NCBI GenBank assembly: GCA_029721435.1
Contig: CM056582.1
Coordinates: 38,646,611-38,710,610, forward strand
DNA: 64,000 bases
Direction: 5' to 3'
Source: Gymnothorax reevesii
Taxonomy: Eukaryota > Chordata > Actinopteri > Anguilliformes > Muraenidae
Of the stretch, positions 37,255 to 49,141 are shown piece by piece. A program made the position numbers and the translations under genes. The first letter of the stretch is position 1. Every line of letters begins with the position of its first letter. The notes beneath the pieces were generated by a model. That model saw only the letters and a list, made by a program, of their open reading frames with translations, was not told the DNA's origin and did no database searches.

Positions 37255-37700
37255 GTATATTGGAGTTTTGAACTAGAACTCAGTGTATGCATGCCTGTTA
37301 AATGGAATTGCTTTTGAAAAAGCAGTTCTTGTTTAACTGTAAAATTTAAATTATAAAGGTTAAAAGTTAAAGACATCCCCAATGAATAACAAAAATACAT
37401 ATTCCACTGTTGAAGTGGACAAAGTAGATGGTTTTAACTTCAACTCTGTGCATACCTATTTTATGGTAGTTTCTTTTAAAAAGCACTTCTTGTTTAACTG
37501 TAAAATTTAAATTCTCATGGTCAAAAGTTAACACACAACTCCTACGGATAGTACAGATACACTTTCCAGTGTTGAAGTGGATATAGTGGATGTTTTGAAG
37601 TAAAACTATATGGGTATCTGTTTTGTGGAGGCATTTCCTTTTAAAGCATTTCTTGTTTAACTGCCAAAATTTTAAACGCCTATTACTCATTAACGTGCAA
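37255..37700. repeat. Degenerate 161-bp tandem repeat, about 2.8 copies
   Basis: CTTGTTTAACTGTAAAATTT starts copies at 37328 and 37489, and a variant starts at 37652, so periods are 161 and 163. Each copy also holds a GTTGAAGTGGA block. The minus strand stays open across much of the array (37819 to 37367), giving repeated peptide blocks such as NLNFTVKQE. Confidence 0.7.
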
Positions 37701-40435
37701 GTTTTGAAACTGGTAAATGATATATCATTGATAAGGCATATAAAAGCAATAGTTTCATGCAAAAAACATCCTCCCCCCAGAATTGGAGAATGAAAATTGC
37801 TTTCCAGAGCAGATGGCAAGCTTGGTCCTATAGTCTAACATGAATCCACTTCCATTTCTGATGATGGCACACAGCTGGATCTGCTGCCAGTGTCTTATTA
37901 CGGACTGATCGCATGATTTTCAGCTGAAGTCTTCCAGGAAGGCTGCCCTTGTGAAAACTCACTCATGGCTCCTCAGAGCTCTCTTCTCGCAGCAGAACTG
38001 AGACCTATGATATGACCTGCAAGATGGCTGATACATGAAAACTTCTGCTTCAAGTGAAGAGCAAGGAAGTATCAAATAAGATTTAAGATGTACCCCATGT
38101 CCTCCAGTTCTCAGATCCTTTCCAAGGGTGAGCAAGTGCACCTGATGAAGTAACAAAAAAGGCGCAGCAATTTATGAATAGAATGTTGTAGAATCAAACT
38201 ATAACTTCTTTAATAAGAAATATGGCACAAAGAGTGTAAAAACCCAAGGAGATTAGATAATAGAGCAATAGTAAATGAGTAGTTGGAGTACTATCCAAAG
38301 GACTGTATATTACAAGGTAACAGTGCAAAGGACCACTAAACACAAATAACACGCCTTGGTAAATTTTTGAAGATCGACCCAAGTCATAATTAAGCAGCTG
38401 AAGGTTGTCACTGTGTCTACATGAAATTACAAAAGTTGAACAAATTGATCCCTTACATCTACTTAAGCGGAGGCTAATAGACTGAAAATATTAAGCGCCA
38501 GTTGGATAGCCTGTATTGCAGGATGTGCCAAAAGCGAGCACAGAAGTTCAGAGTAGTGCAATTTATTTAACTTATTTTTACGTAATTAAAACAATGTTCT
38601 TCGTTGAGTTTACCACGTTGCAGCATTGCAGAGAGAACGACGAGTGTTATACTGCCAAAGGATTGTTCTAATCTTCGGAAAACTTTATTAAGCATAATTA
38701 TCAAACACTGGTCGGTACAAATGGGTTACCCACACAGGCCATTCTCGACCACAGCTAACTGACGTTTTCTAAACTGGTAATAAGCAACTTCGGAGATATG
38801 ATATCTTGAAAACAAATTCATAGACGTATGTTTGCCAGCTAACGTAAATGGTCAAGATACCTTCGATACTAACGTAGTTTGAGCGAACACGGAAGGCTAG
38901 CAAACTAGCCACAGATTAAAGCATGAACGATAGGTTGCAAGCTAATGCTAGTATTTTTATCTTTGATTAAGTTAATTGTTGATTCCATAATATTGTGTCA
39001 ATTAGCTTTGCAGATCCTATTTTTTGTCTCAATTTTTAAACGCATGGTTAAAGTAAGTGAGGTGATCTGCAAGAAGCAGCAAAATGGCTAGATCTGAATG
39101 GGACAGCTTAGGGAGCGTTGCACACTCAGGTTGCTACCTAGCTAGCTACATCTCATAATCGTAAATCTTCCTCCGTCACCTCTTCTTATGGACAAAATCC
39201 ATATCCTCACGTTGTCTTCGGTGGGCAAACCGGGAAAAGAGAGGTCGGCTTGCTTCTCCAAGTTAGGGTTTGAACAGTCAGGACCGGGAACACCCGACTA
39301 CTAGCACTCTGCCATTGTAAATACACACAGCACCAAGCAAGCGGAAGTCAGTTTACTTGCCATCCGGTTTGTACCCGGAAATGTGAAATAGGCCTACTGG
39401 GTTGAAAACCTCCCGCTTTCGCCGCGTGCCTTGTGGTTCACATTACTGGACCGGCTAGCCGGCTTGCTTACTTTAAGTTAGTCAGGATGTCCTCTACTCA
39501 AGTTAGGTAGGGTGAGTTATCAGCCAGCTAACTTTGCCAGCTTGCCATCTAATTCATTAGCCAATTTGTACTTTAGAATTTCTTGCAAGGACAAACTTTG
39601 GGCAGCTATCAGCTCTTCTACACGACACTAATCACTACTGACAATTGATTGTGGAGAGTGAAGACCTGACAGTTCCCCAAATATTAGCGAGCAAACGTTG
39701 AACCTGATATTACACACTCATAACTACCTAACCCGTTAGTTAAGCAACTAGCTAGAAAACATAAGTAATGTTACTACCGTGCCGCTAGCTAACGTCAGCT
39801 GATACATCATAGTTAATGCCGTGGTATAAGCATAGACTGTATAAATCAGACTATGGGTCCAAGTCCAGATTTCCTACATTGTGCATGAACATACGGAAGC
39901 TCATAAGAAATTGTAAATTGGAGTAAGATTACGATTGGCGTAAAAATAGCCACGTACTGCCTGTATTTTTTTTTTAGCTTTGGAATGTACCACTTTCAGT
40001 TTTCCAGCGATGCATAACTTGGTTGGCTGTTAAAACAAAACCAGCCTCTCCACTTTTCGCACATCTTAAAGATATCATTGTTACGGTGCCTTCGCCCATC
40101 GATAAATTCCGATATATTCTTGTCTTTCATTATCTGAATGCACACAGTCGTCTCCTCTACGCTCCAAAAAGGCTAATTCCTTGCGAATTGAACAGGTGCA
40201 GACGTATTTGAATATTCTGTCTGAGGGCATTTTCTGATTAAGGTGTATACATGAGCAAATAGTCCGATTAAAACGGGCATATGCCATGGGTCTTATTCGG
40301 AATATTTCAAATCGGAAAATACCTTTAATCGGGTTATTGCATTTACGTGACGGGTACGCAATCGGAATATTCTCATATTTCGATTAATACAGGAATATGG
40401 TGTGCATGTAAACGCAGTCAGTGACCGTAGTATTA

Positions 40436-43400
40436 CAGCAGGGGTTGTAACATTTTGTGTACTGTACTGTCCTGTAACACCACTTGTCCTTGGAGCACGG
40501 ACCACTGCAGTAACTGTCCTGCTCCACTAGGGGACTGGTCCGGACCACTGGTCCTTGGAGCACGGACCACTGCAGTAACTGTCCTGCTCCGCTAGGGGGA
40601 CTGGTCCGGACCACTGGTCTTTGGAGAACGGACCACTGCAGTAACTGTCCTGCTCCACTAGGGGACTGGTCCGGACCACAGGTCCGTGATGTCTCGAGAC
40701 AGCGAAATTTTTCCTTCAGTGGCCTTGTGGAGGTACGGTCTCGGAACCACTGTGCAGTCCATGCTAGGAATATTGCAATTACATTCTAAATGGCTGCTTT
40801 ACCCTCAGCATTACTGTTGGGAAAAATCATTTATTCAGCCGCTATTTGGATAATTAAATCATTCGGACTGTTTGAATGCGCTGTCAGCTGTCCGATTGGA
40901 AAACATAAATGAAGGACACCACACTCCTCACCAACATTATCTTCATTTGCAGAACAATTCTGAAATGTCGCTCTCGCTGGAGGAAAAAAAATCGTCCTTG
41001 AGTGACAGCGCATAGACCTTATTATAATTAAATTATATATAGGCACTGAATGTAGCCCATTATATTGTCGCAGGGGGTGAAATAATTCTGGCACCGGTCG
41101 TGTTAAGAGGAAATTTCAACTGTTCAATTATTAGACTTTCATTTCTGATAGGCGCAGTCATGGCCTCCTGTCATAAATCATTTTTCTTTTGGGTAAAAAG
41201 AAGCGCCTACGAAGGTAATCTAAGCTGGAAAACATATGATTAGAATTCATTACCATTACTGATAATAACTTGCCAACTTTTTTTACAGGCTGAATAGCCT
41301 ACATAAATAAATCTATTCAGAACATTATGATAAGCTAACACAATTTGATTTATTGTTTTAAATTCATCGGGTTTTACCAAAAGTCATTCTCGAAAGTAGG
41401 CTACGTTACTTTGATGGATTCTAGCAGTGGCGTCTCTCGAAGTGATAACTGGACCCGGACCATGCCTTTGCGTGAATGATTGTTCCTGGCTTGTTCTCAG
41501 TTATTTTTCGTTATTAACACGCTTTCCAATTTTGACAGTAATCCTCTGGCAATCGAAGTTACGGTTTCTCTCTCCGTGAGATCTATTGACGACTAAATAA
41601 TAGGATAAATTCTGATCAGAAAAATTATTTAGGGCACTCAAATTGTTCAACCCTTTATGAAAGACAAACTACTCTCAAACGTCTGCACAACCTTTTCCAC
41701 ACATCAAGTGATTTAACTGGCGCTTCATGATCGTTTTGTTTAAATAAAACAAAAGACCATTTGAAACGTTTGTGCGCAATTCTGAATAACGCTGATTTAA
41801 ATGCACGAAATTACACGTCCAGATTAATGATTGTCGCCGTACTGAAATGTACAGTATCGGCGTGTTCTCGGAGTGAATGTACTGCTCAGTCCCTCAAGGC
41901 AGTTGCATGTTGCGATTGTAACTATTAAAGCAAATTCAACCAATTCACGCAAATTTCTCGCGGGCAAAAAAACAAATCGCCAAGACATTGTAACTTTCAT
42001 TGCCACTTTTTGAGAAAGATTACCGCAAAAAAATAAGAATAAATAAATAATAAAACATAAAGCCAGGAAAATCCTGGGAGGATTGTTTTTCAATAATCCG
42101 AATGATTGGGTGCAAGTCAGAGTTAGAAATTGTTTTAAAGGGGAGTTCTGGGCCCCGCCAATCTTTAGTCCTAGAGATGCCCCTGGATAGCCTATAACCT
42201 AACTCTTTTCAGTCGGCGATTATATCAGTAGGCTAGATCGTGGCGCTTTTATTCTGCAGATAGAGAGAGCCTACTAATTTTAGGTAGAAGGCGAGAATAG
42301 TGAAATGGGCTATAGTCTGATCTAATCATTGAAATTAGTTTTGATTACAACAAGCTCATCTTGGCCGATGCTGCTACTGTACTAAGATCTGCTGTAAATC
42401 TGCTTTAACAATTAAAAGAGGTTACTGGATATTACAGTCATGGGATGATTTCAGTCCCATTCCTGATGGACAGCAGCACTATAGCCCTCTGCATGGGTAA
42501 AACATTAACCCCCCTTGACAGACAAAACACTTTTATCCTTTGCTCAGATGGATTGAATGGTAAAACCATGAAGTAATTTTCTAGTGTTTTCTGAAGCCAA
42601 TTTACTTTTCAGAAATGGCCACCGCACTTTCAAATGAATTACGCGGAGCTATAATCAAAACCCCATTTCGGGTATTACATCATAGGCTGTATCATACCCC
42701 TCTGCCTGAGTAGCTTATAGCTATAACCTTCTATTTAAAATTTTGCTTTTATAGTGCAGAAAGAAAGCACAATATTCAACCGAGACAGAAGAAAGCAATG
42801 TATGAACCTGCTGCAATTTATTGACACAACTTTCCAAACCTGCCAATAATTTTTATCGTTCTTTTGCTAGACTAGATAGAAATAATCTGTTCAAAGCATT
42901 AATATTTTTGAGAATGAACAGGCAATATTGGTTTTTTTTATTGGTTTTGTTTGGTGTGTCTGGCTATTTTATTAACTCGGGTCAGTGTTTATAGTGACTG
43001 TTGTTACAACAAAGTTTAAATAATATACAATTGGACAACCTCTTGTTTATTATTAATTAATTAATTAATTAATTTTTCTTTTCCTCCCGGAAACGGCCAC
43101 CGCATTTTCAAATGAATTAACGAACACGAAGTTGTAATAAAAGCTCAATTTCAATGTAAAATCATTATCGCTTCTCCCACAGTAAAATGGTTTCTATGCT
43201 GCTGATTAGAATCTCCACAATCTACTGAAATAAACACCGACTGAAAAGAGTTATTAGAATTCATTAACTTATAGGCCTAACCTACTTACGAGAATGACTT
43301 ATTTAAGCCAGATGAATATGAAATAAATGTTCAAATTGTACAAGCTTATGGACTAAAATCATTATGCTCCGAATAGATTTATTTATGTAGTCCATTTATA

Positions 43401-44713
43401 AAAATAGCTGGCAAGTTATGACCAGTAGGTCTAACATTAATGAATTCTAATCACACGTTTTCCAGCTTATCTTCCCTCAGTATAGGTGCTTCTTTTTGCA
43501 GCAAAGAAACATGTTCTATTGCAGGAGGCTATTTCTGTCAGAAGCGTAAAATGTATCAATGTCAAATGATTGTATAGCCTATAGTTAAAATTGACTTTTA
43601 ATTATAAAACTGTTTACGCCTCATTCATTTGAAAATGCAGTGGCCGTTTCCGAAGAGAAGGGGAAAATACATGAAAACAAAGCTCGGTGATAAATATAAT
43701 AGTCCAAGCTTGGTTTTAGCCTAACAACAGCCACACTACAATCACTGACCCGAGTTATTCGTGGCTAATCTTGGTCGATGTATTACTGTAGCCTACTACC
43801 AGTTGCGGTAAATCGTTTTACGCAATTACGCTAAAAAAGATTACTCGTTATTCGGAGGGATTGAATGGTAAGACCATTAAATCATTTTCTCATGTTTTCT
43901 TAGAAGCCAAATTACTTTTCGGAAAGGGGCCACCGCATTTTCAAATGAATTACACGGAGCTGTAATAGAAGCTCCATATAGGCTATAAAATGATAAGGCT
44001 GTACCACACCCCTCTGCCTGAGTATAGCCTTCTATTTAAAATTATGTTTTTATGGTAGAGAAAGAAAGCACAATAATCGACTGAAATTAACAGCCGACAG
44101 CAATGTATGAACAGGCTGCAATTTATTAACATTACTTTCCAAACCTGCCGATCATTTTTAATGCTCTCCAGCTAGGCTAGATAAAAATAATCTGTTCAGA
44201 GCATTCATATTTTCGAGAAAAAGATGACTCAATATCGTCATATTCATAGAGTTTTGTTAGGTGTCACTAGCTGCTTAATTAATTTGCCAGATTAGTGCAG
44301 TATAGAAAAAGCAACGAGCTGCTTATTGCGAGCTGCTTATTGTAAACATTTTGAACAATCACATTCATTGCAATTTATTTATGAAAATGGCAGGCTAGAT
44401 AAATAGTTTGGCCAACAGTTATGCTGAGCTTAAGGCAGGCATTTACCATCTAATCGCAGTATTTCGAGAGTGGACTGCTCAGTCGGTGGTTCCTAGACCT
44501 TACCTCGGTGGGAGGCCAGCAAAGACTGAAAATTTCACTGTCTCGGGACACCCCGGACCAGTGGTCCGGACCAGTGGAGCAGGACAGTTACTGCAGTGGT
44601 CCGTGCTCCAAGGACCAGTGGTCCGGACCAGTCCCCTAGTGGAGCAGGACAGTAATTGCAGCGGTCCGTGTTAAAGGACAGTTACAGTACACAAAATGTT
44701 ACAGCCCTCTCTC
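40436..44713. mobile_element. 4.28-kb hAT-like element with very long inverted arms
   Basis: Perfect 8-base duplications TAGTATTA lie at 40428-40435 and 44714-44721. The ends, CAGCAGGGGTTGTAACATTT and the inverse GAGAGAGGGCTGTAACATTT, share TGTAACATTTTGTGTACTGT-type sequence. The arms remain inverted copies much further in: 41150-41320 pairs with about 43390-43540, and ACTCTTTTCAGTCGG at 42200 pairs with 43240. There is also a direct repeat of about 320 bases (42600-42930 and 43920-44235). No transposase frame is visible, so it is non-autonomous. Internal blocks recur in the hAT at 50070-51406. Confidence 0.8.
40488..40683. repeat. 65-bp subterminal tandem repeats of the hAT-like element
   Basis: Three copies start at 40488, 40553 and 40619. 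The unit contains CTTGGAGCACGGACCACTGC, AGTAACTGTCCTGCTCC and CTAGGGGACTGGTCCGGACC. About two inverted copies sit at the opposite end (44570-44670). Such iterated subterminal motifs are where hAT transposases commonly bind. Confidence 0.85.
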
Positions 44714-44974
44714 TAGTATTAAGCCGCTTGCACACTGAACGCGAAACGATTTTTTTTTGCATGACAGATTGCGTTGCTCGTGTCTGACAGTCGATTATTG
44801 TTTTTAATTTCTTCAAATCTACTGAATCTTTTAGATATTAAGCGTGCAAGTTTTGATTAGAGGGCGCAGTTCTTCAAGATGAGTAATGAGAATTTCAACC
44901 AATGGTTCTGTTTAAGCACTGCTCAATAAAGTGAGTCGACATTGGCGCGGTACAATATACAATGCCTGTCAAAC

Positions 44975-45245
44975 ATTAAATGCGAAATACTCTGTGTCTG
45001 ACTGCCAAAAAAAGACTGCAATTAGAACAGATTGATAACGAAATAAAGAATAACAAAGAAACATTTTAACAACAAACGGAACATCCAATGAATATTGTGA
45101 TTTATTTATTTGCGGGCCATCTTTTTTGGATGTTCTGTTTGTTGGTGTTATATTTTTATTCTTTATTTCGTTATAAAACTGTTCTTTACTGTATCTACTT
45201 TCACTTTTTCCTGGCTGCCGGACCTGGAGCATTTCGCGTCGGACA
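44975..45245. repeat. Large imperfect inverted repeat
   Basis: The left arm (about 44975-45095) reads AAATGCGAAATACT, GTCTGACTGCC, AACGAAATAAAGAATAA and GGAACATCCAATGAA; the right arm (about 45125-45240) carries the complements GGATGTTCTGTTTG, TTCTTTATTTCGTTAT and GAGCATTTCGCGT. A hairpin-forming MITE or foldback element is likely. Confidence 0.55.
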
Positions 45246-45839
45246 TTCTTGATCGTGCATGCGATATTTCATTCAGTGTCAATGGTCATGGAATTGATTT
45301 GGTCACTGACTTCAAGCACTATTTTATTTATTTATTTTAAGCCCGTTTTATCTCTGGTTTGGAAATAAAGCGTGAGTCTGTTCGATCCATCTGACTAATT
45401 TTCAAAAGAGAGACCGAATAAAGACTGCAGTCTATCTTCAACGGAAGAAAACAGAAGAATAAACAGACGCGTGTATTCGCGTCTTTGCATTCACTTGGAC
45501 TGTATTCAGTCCTGCGAAAAATTTGTTTGGCGTCCAGTACGCAAGCGGCTTTACCGAGCATAGAACGCTAGCATTATATAAGTGGTTGGCTGAGAAAGAT
45601 GTGAAGTCGGTAGTTTGCATCACAGATTCTGCTGCGTTGATTAAGACAGGTCGAGTTTCCATTACGCCATTAATCTGACATCAGGACAATCAATAAAGAT
45701 ACTATAATTTATGTCCTGATTCAGATAGTTACATGAAATAGTGTTTGCTGTAATTATTTATTGCATTGAAATGTGCCTGACATTCTGGAAACCTGCCTGT
45801 GAGGTTTCTACGTGCGCACTGTGCGCCTGTCAGCCAAAT

Positions 45840-46172
45840 TACCACTGCACAGAAAGTAAACCAGGTTAGAGCTGGCGAGTTTTCTGCGCAACTTCAGCGA
45901 AGACTTTTTCTATGCAATTGTAACTGCGTCTTGATGAATATGTGACACCTCCCCCTACAAAGCCGCCACACCCATCTCCGCGCACGTTCATCTACCAAAG
46001 GCTGCGCATGGTGTTGCACCTCACGAAATTACCACTGCGCGGGCTGCATCAAGCTACGCCACCTGCGCTGCGCCAAGAAATTAGAGCCCATTGTATTCAG
46101 GGGTCCCCTGCAAAAGAGACCTCGGTTTCAGTGGGACTTCCCTGCAATAAAGGTTATTGATTGATTTGATTG
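45840..46172 (+). mobile_element. Possible SINE/LINE 3' end with L2-like tail
   Basis: It ends AGAGACCTCGGTTTCAGTGG, then CTTCCCTGCAATAAAGGTTA and repeated ATTG units (46150-46172), like the tail of the L2 fragment at 22397. The body contains short GC-rich repeats. The open frame through it (45942-46160) is not a known protein. Confidence 0.35.
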
Positions 46173-47267
46173 AAGAAGAGGGAGACTTAAAAAATCAACT
46201 TCAATGTTGGAGCTAAAATGTTTGTTTTTCTAATCAGTTAGCTTCAGTTTAGATATGCTCTGAGTTCTTTTCTAGGGACTCTGGGTTTGCTGGCAAGTTA
46301 GTTCATAGTAATGTTTACTACAACTGTAGGGCCCAAAAGCTGTGGCTTGGTACTCAGTAACTTCATAGGTTCCCATGTATTTTAACCAGGGTACGTTTTA
46401 CAACACGTAGTTTCGAACTACATCGGCAACTGTCGCTATATGGTTGGAACCTCTGACTTCACGGTTCCAGCCATGCGTTTTTTGGGAAAGAACATTCCTT
46501 CCCTCTGTTGCAACAACTGCTTGATCTCTTTTCATCAGTTATGCGGCTATCGAATGCAAAACCACGGAGATTTGACATTCACAACAACAGAAGTGCTTAG
46601 GAGATGGTTTTTGTTCCCTAGCAACAGCAAGCGCTTGAGAGAAGCGCTCTGAATATGAGGTCATGGGTGCTTCCAACTCAAAAAAAAGCTACTCAGGAAC
46701 ACAGCTGATGAGTCGGGGAACTATAGATCAGCTATTGTAACGCAGCCTCCGTAGATTTTCTCATGAGCGCCACAAATTTCAACCAATTAATCTCATATTT
46801 GGTAGGGGTCTTGCATGTCGCAAGGTCACAAAGCCTATCGATTTTGGTGGGGATTTAAGGGTCCGGGGATACACGTCGACCAGCAGGTGTCCAACTGATT
46901 AGATTTGCCGCAAGTTTGTTCACTTCTCTCTGCTGTATGCGCAGCCAGTTTGTTCTTTAAGACCTGTACCTAAGTTTAAAAATCAAATCTCCTACACATG
47001 TGCTTATGTTTCTTTTTTAAATTTTTTGTATAATATACTGTGGCAAACGATGACCAGGAAATAGATCATGCATGTCAACCTGGCTTTGGTGATCTGGTGA
47101 ATGAAAACTCGATGGACAAACGTCTCAGATTTGGCAGTAAAAATCTCGGATGGCTTCCATGAGAAAATGTGATGATCAATATCTTCATTTGTAGTGAATT
47201 TTATATGGTTATATTGTGAAGGGTAATGTGTTGTATGCATTTTTAGTGTTTAATTGAAAAAAATATG
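46173..47267. other. Unassigned intronic sequence
   Basis: No exon recognised. A block at 46770-46930 (CAACCAATTAATCTCATATT...) resembles the style of common fish repeats but I cannot assign it. Confidence 0.3.
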
Positions 47268-48823
47268 CAAAACCCAAAACCAGTGAAGTTGGCACGTTAT
47301 GTAAATCGTAGATAAAAACAGAATACAATGATTTGCAAATCCTTTTCAACTTATATTCAATTGAATACACTGCAAAGACAAGATGTTTAATGTTCAAACT
47401 GAGAAACTTTATTTTTTTTTGCAAATAATCATTAACTTAGAATTTAAAGGCAGCAACACATTGCAAAAAAGTTGGCACAGGGGCCTTTTTACCACTGTTA
47501 CATTGCCTTTCCTTTTAACGACACTCAGTAAACGTTTGGGAACTGAGGAGACCAATTTTTGAAGCTTTTCAGGTGGAACTCTTTCCCATTCTTGCTTGAT
47601 GTACAGCTTAAGTTGTTCAACAGTCCAGGGTCTCTGTTGTCGTATTTTACGCTTCATAATGCGCCACACATTTTCAATGTCTTGTACCCACACTCTTTTA
47701 CTACGGAGCCATGCTGTTGTAACACATGCAGAATGTGCCTTGGCATTGTCTTGCTGAAATAAGCAGGGGCATCCATGAAAAAGACGTTGCTTGGATGGCA
47801 ACATACGTTGCTCCAAAACCTGTATGTACCTTTCAGCATTAATGGTGCCTTCACTTATGTGTAAGTTGCCCATGCCTTGGGCACTAATACACCCCCATCC
47901 CATCACAGATGCTGACTTTTGAACTTTGCGCCTATAACAGACCGGATGGTTCTTTTCCTCTTTGTTCCGGAGGACACAACGTCCACAGTTTCCAAAAACA
48001 ATTTGAAATGTGGACTCGTCAGACCACAGAACACTTTTCCACTTTGCATCAGTCCATCTTAGATGAGCTTGGACCCAGCGAAGCCGACGGCGTTTCTGGG
48101 TGCTGTTGATAAATGGCTTTCGCTTTGCATTGTAGAGTTTTAACTTGCACTTGCAGATGTAGCGACGAACTGTAGTTACTGACAGTGGTTTTCTGAAGTG
48201 TTCCTGAGCCCATGTGGTGATTTCCTTTATATACTGATGTCGGTTTTTGATGCAGTACCGCCTGAAGGATCGAAGGTCACGGGCTTTCAATGTTGGTTTT
48301 CGGCCTTGTCACTTACGTGCAGTGATTTCTCCAGATTCTCTGAACCTTTTGACGATATTACGGACCGTAGATGATGAAATCCCTAAATTTCTTGCAATAG
48401 CTCGTTGAGGAATGTTGTTTTTAAACTGTTCGACAATAAGCTTAGTGGTGACCCTCGCCCCATCCTTGTTTGTGAATGACTGAGCATTTCAGGGAAGGTG
48501 CTTTTATACTCAATCATGGCACCCACCTGTACCCACTTAGCCCGTTCACCTGTGGGATGTTCCAAATAAGTGTTTGATGAGCATTCCTCAACTCTCTCTT
48601 TTTTGCCACTTGTGCCAGCTTTTTTGAAACATGTTGCAGGCATCAAATTCCAAATGAGCTATTATTTGCAAAAAATTACAAAGTTTACCAGTTCAAACAT
48701 TAAGTAATTTGACTTTGCAGTGTATTCATTTGAATGTAGGTTGAAAAGGATTTGCAAATCATGGTATTCTGTTTTTATGTACGATTTACACAACGTGCCA
48801 ACTTCACTGGTTTTGGGTTTTGT
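47268..48823 (-). mobile_element. Tc1-like transposon with about 110-bp terminal inverted repeats
   Basis: The left end (47270-47382) reads CAAAACCCAAAACCAGTGAA and GTTGGCACG, and the right end (48713-48822) is its inverted copy, ending GGTTTTGGGTTTTG. The length of about 1.55 kb and the single transposase on the minus strand are typical. Terminal repeats are well preserved, so it is the youngest-looking Tc1 copy in the window. Confidence 0.88.
47409..48445 (-). pseudogene. Tc1-like transposase, almost intact
   Basis: Reading on the minus strand, the N-terminal helix-turn-helix shows IVEQFKNNIPQRAIARNLGI and STVRNIVKRF (about 48445-48330), followed by a stop at about 48311. The main frame runs from 48290 to 47409 (293 codons). 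It has RYICKCKLKLYNAKRKPF, the first Asp in VLWSDEST, WGCISAQGMGN, the second Asp in FQQDNAKAH, and the final Glu in IENVWRIMKRKIRQQRP. The usual segment between the second Asp and that Glu, with SPDLSP, is missing (the text reads RVWVQDIENVW), so an in-frame deletion of roughly ten residues has removed part of the catalytic core. Likely inactive. Confidence 0.85.
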
Positions 48824-49112
48824 AGTTGTGAAATATCAATGGCAATGTTTTCAATGATAATGATTTATAGTGCTGTAATTTTATAATACTATTGATGATA
48901 CACTGGACAAGGGAAACTTCTTGAAGACAATTGTATTTATTGATCTAATTTAAAAACATTTTTTTTTAGTTTCTAACTCTGTGATGCATGTATGTGGTCT
49001 GTAGCTTTTGATAAAGCAGTTGTGTGAAGCACCTTTTCTGCTAAGTGTGACGCAGCAGTGGTGTGATGTTGAAGTGTTGTTGACTGAATAGATGTCTTCT
49101 GTTTTTCTACAG
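48824..49112 (+). other. End of the large calmodulin-like intron
   Basis: Unassigned sequence leading to the acceptor. The last 25 bases, GATGTCTTCTGTTTTTCTACAG, form a good pyrimidine-rich acceptor. Confidence 0.6.
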
Positions 49113-49141
49113 AGTTCGTTAGCATGATGACATCGCACTGA
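49113..49141 (+). CDS. Calmodulin-like gene, terminal coding exon
   Basis: After TTTTTCTACAG the exon reads AG-TTC-GTT-AGC-ATG-ATG-ACA-TCG-CAC-TGA. With the G left over from 22300 this gives Glu-Phe-Val-Ser-Met-Met-Thr-Ser-His and stop. In vertebrate calmodulin the corresponding coding segment is also exactly 29 nt, split after the first base of Glu140, and reads EFVQMMTAK. The differences are Q143S, A147S and K148H. The EF4 exiting helix and its methionines are kept. It is too short for an open-reading-frame search and was found from the splice signals and reading phase. Joined to 22165-22300 it gives the last 54 residues of the protein. Confidence 0.85.

Larger units (their letters stand above)
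31666..40419. mobile_element. 8.75-kb terminal-inverted-repeat DNA element, superfamily unassigned
   Basis: The left end GACAGCGTTTACATGCACAC (31666) and the inverted right end GACTGCGTTTACATGCACAC (to 40419) match over 28 bases with one mismatch. Inverted similarity appears again subterminally: 32010-32110 (GGCTATTTTTATGCCAGTCG...ACTTCCGTAT) matches the reverse of about 39870-39965. GGAATATTCC and CGATTAA motifs are iterated in both ends. The flanks AGTGACATT (31657-31665) and AGTGACCGT (40420-40428) could be a 9-base duplication with 2 mismatches, which with long subterminal repeats would suit a Mutator-like element, but I see no recognisable transposase. It could also be two unrelated solo ends of one MITE family. 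Confidence 0.55.

Noticed and set aside
45942..46160. 72-codon proline-rich open frame
   Set aside because: It overlaps a repeat with an L2-like ATTG tail and matches no known protein.
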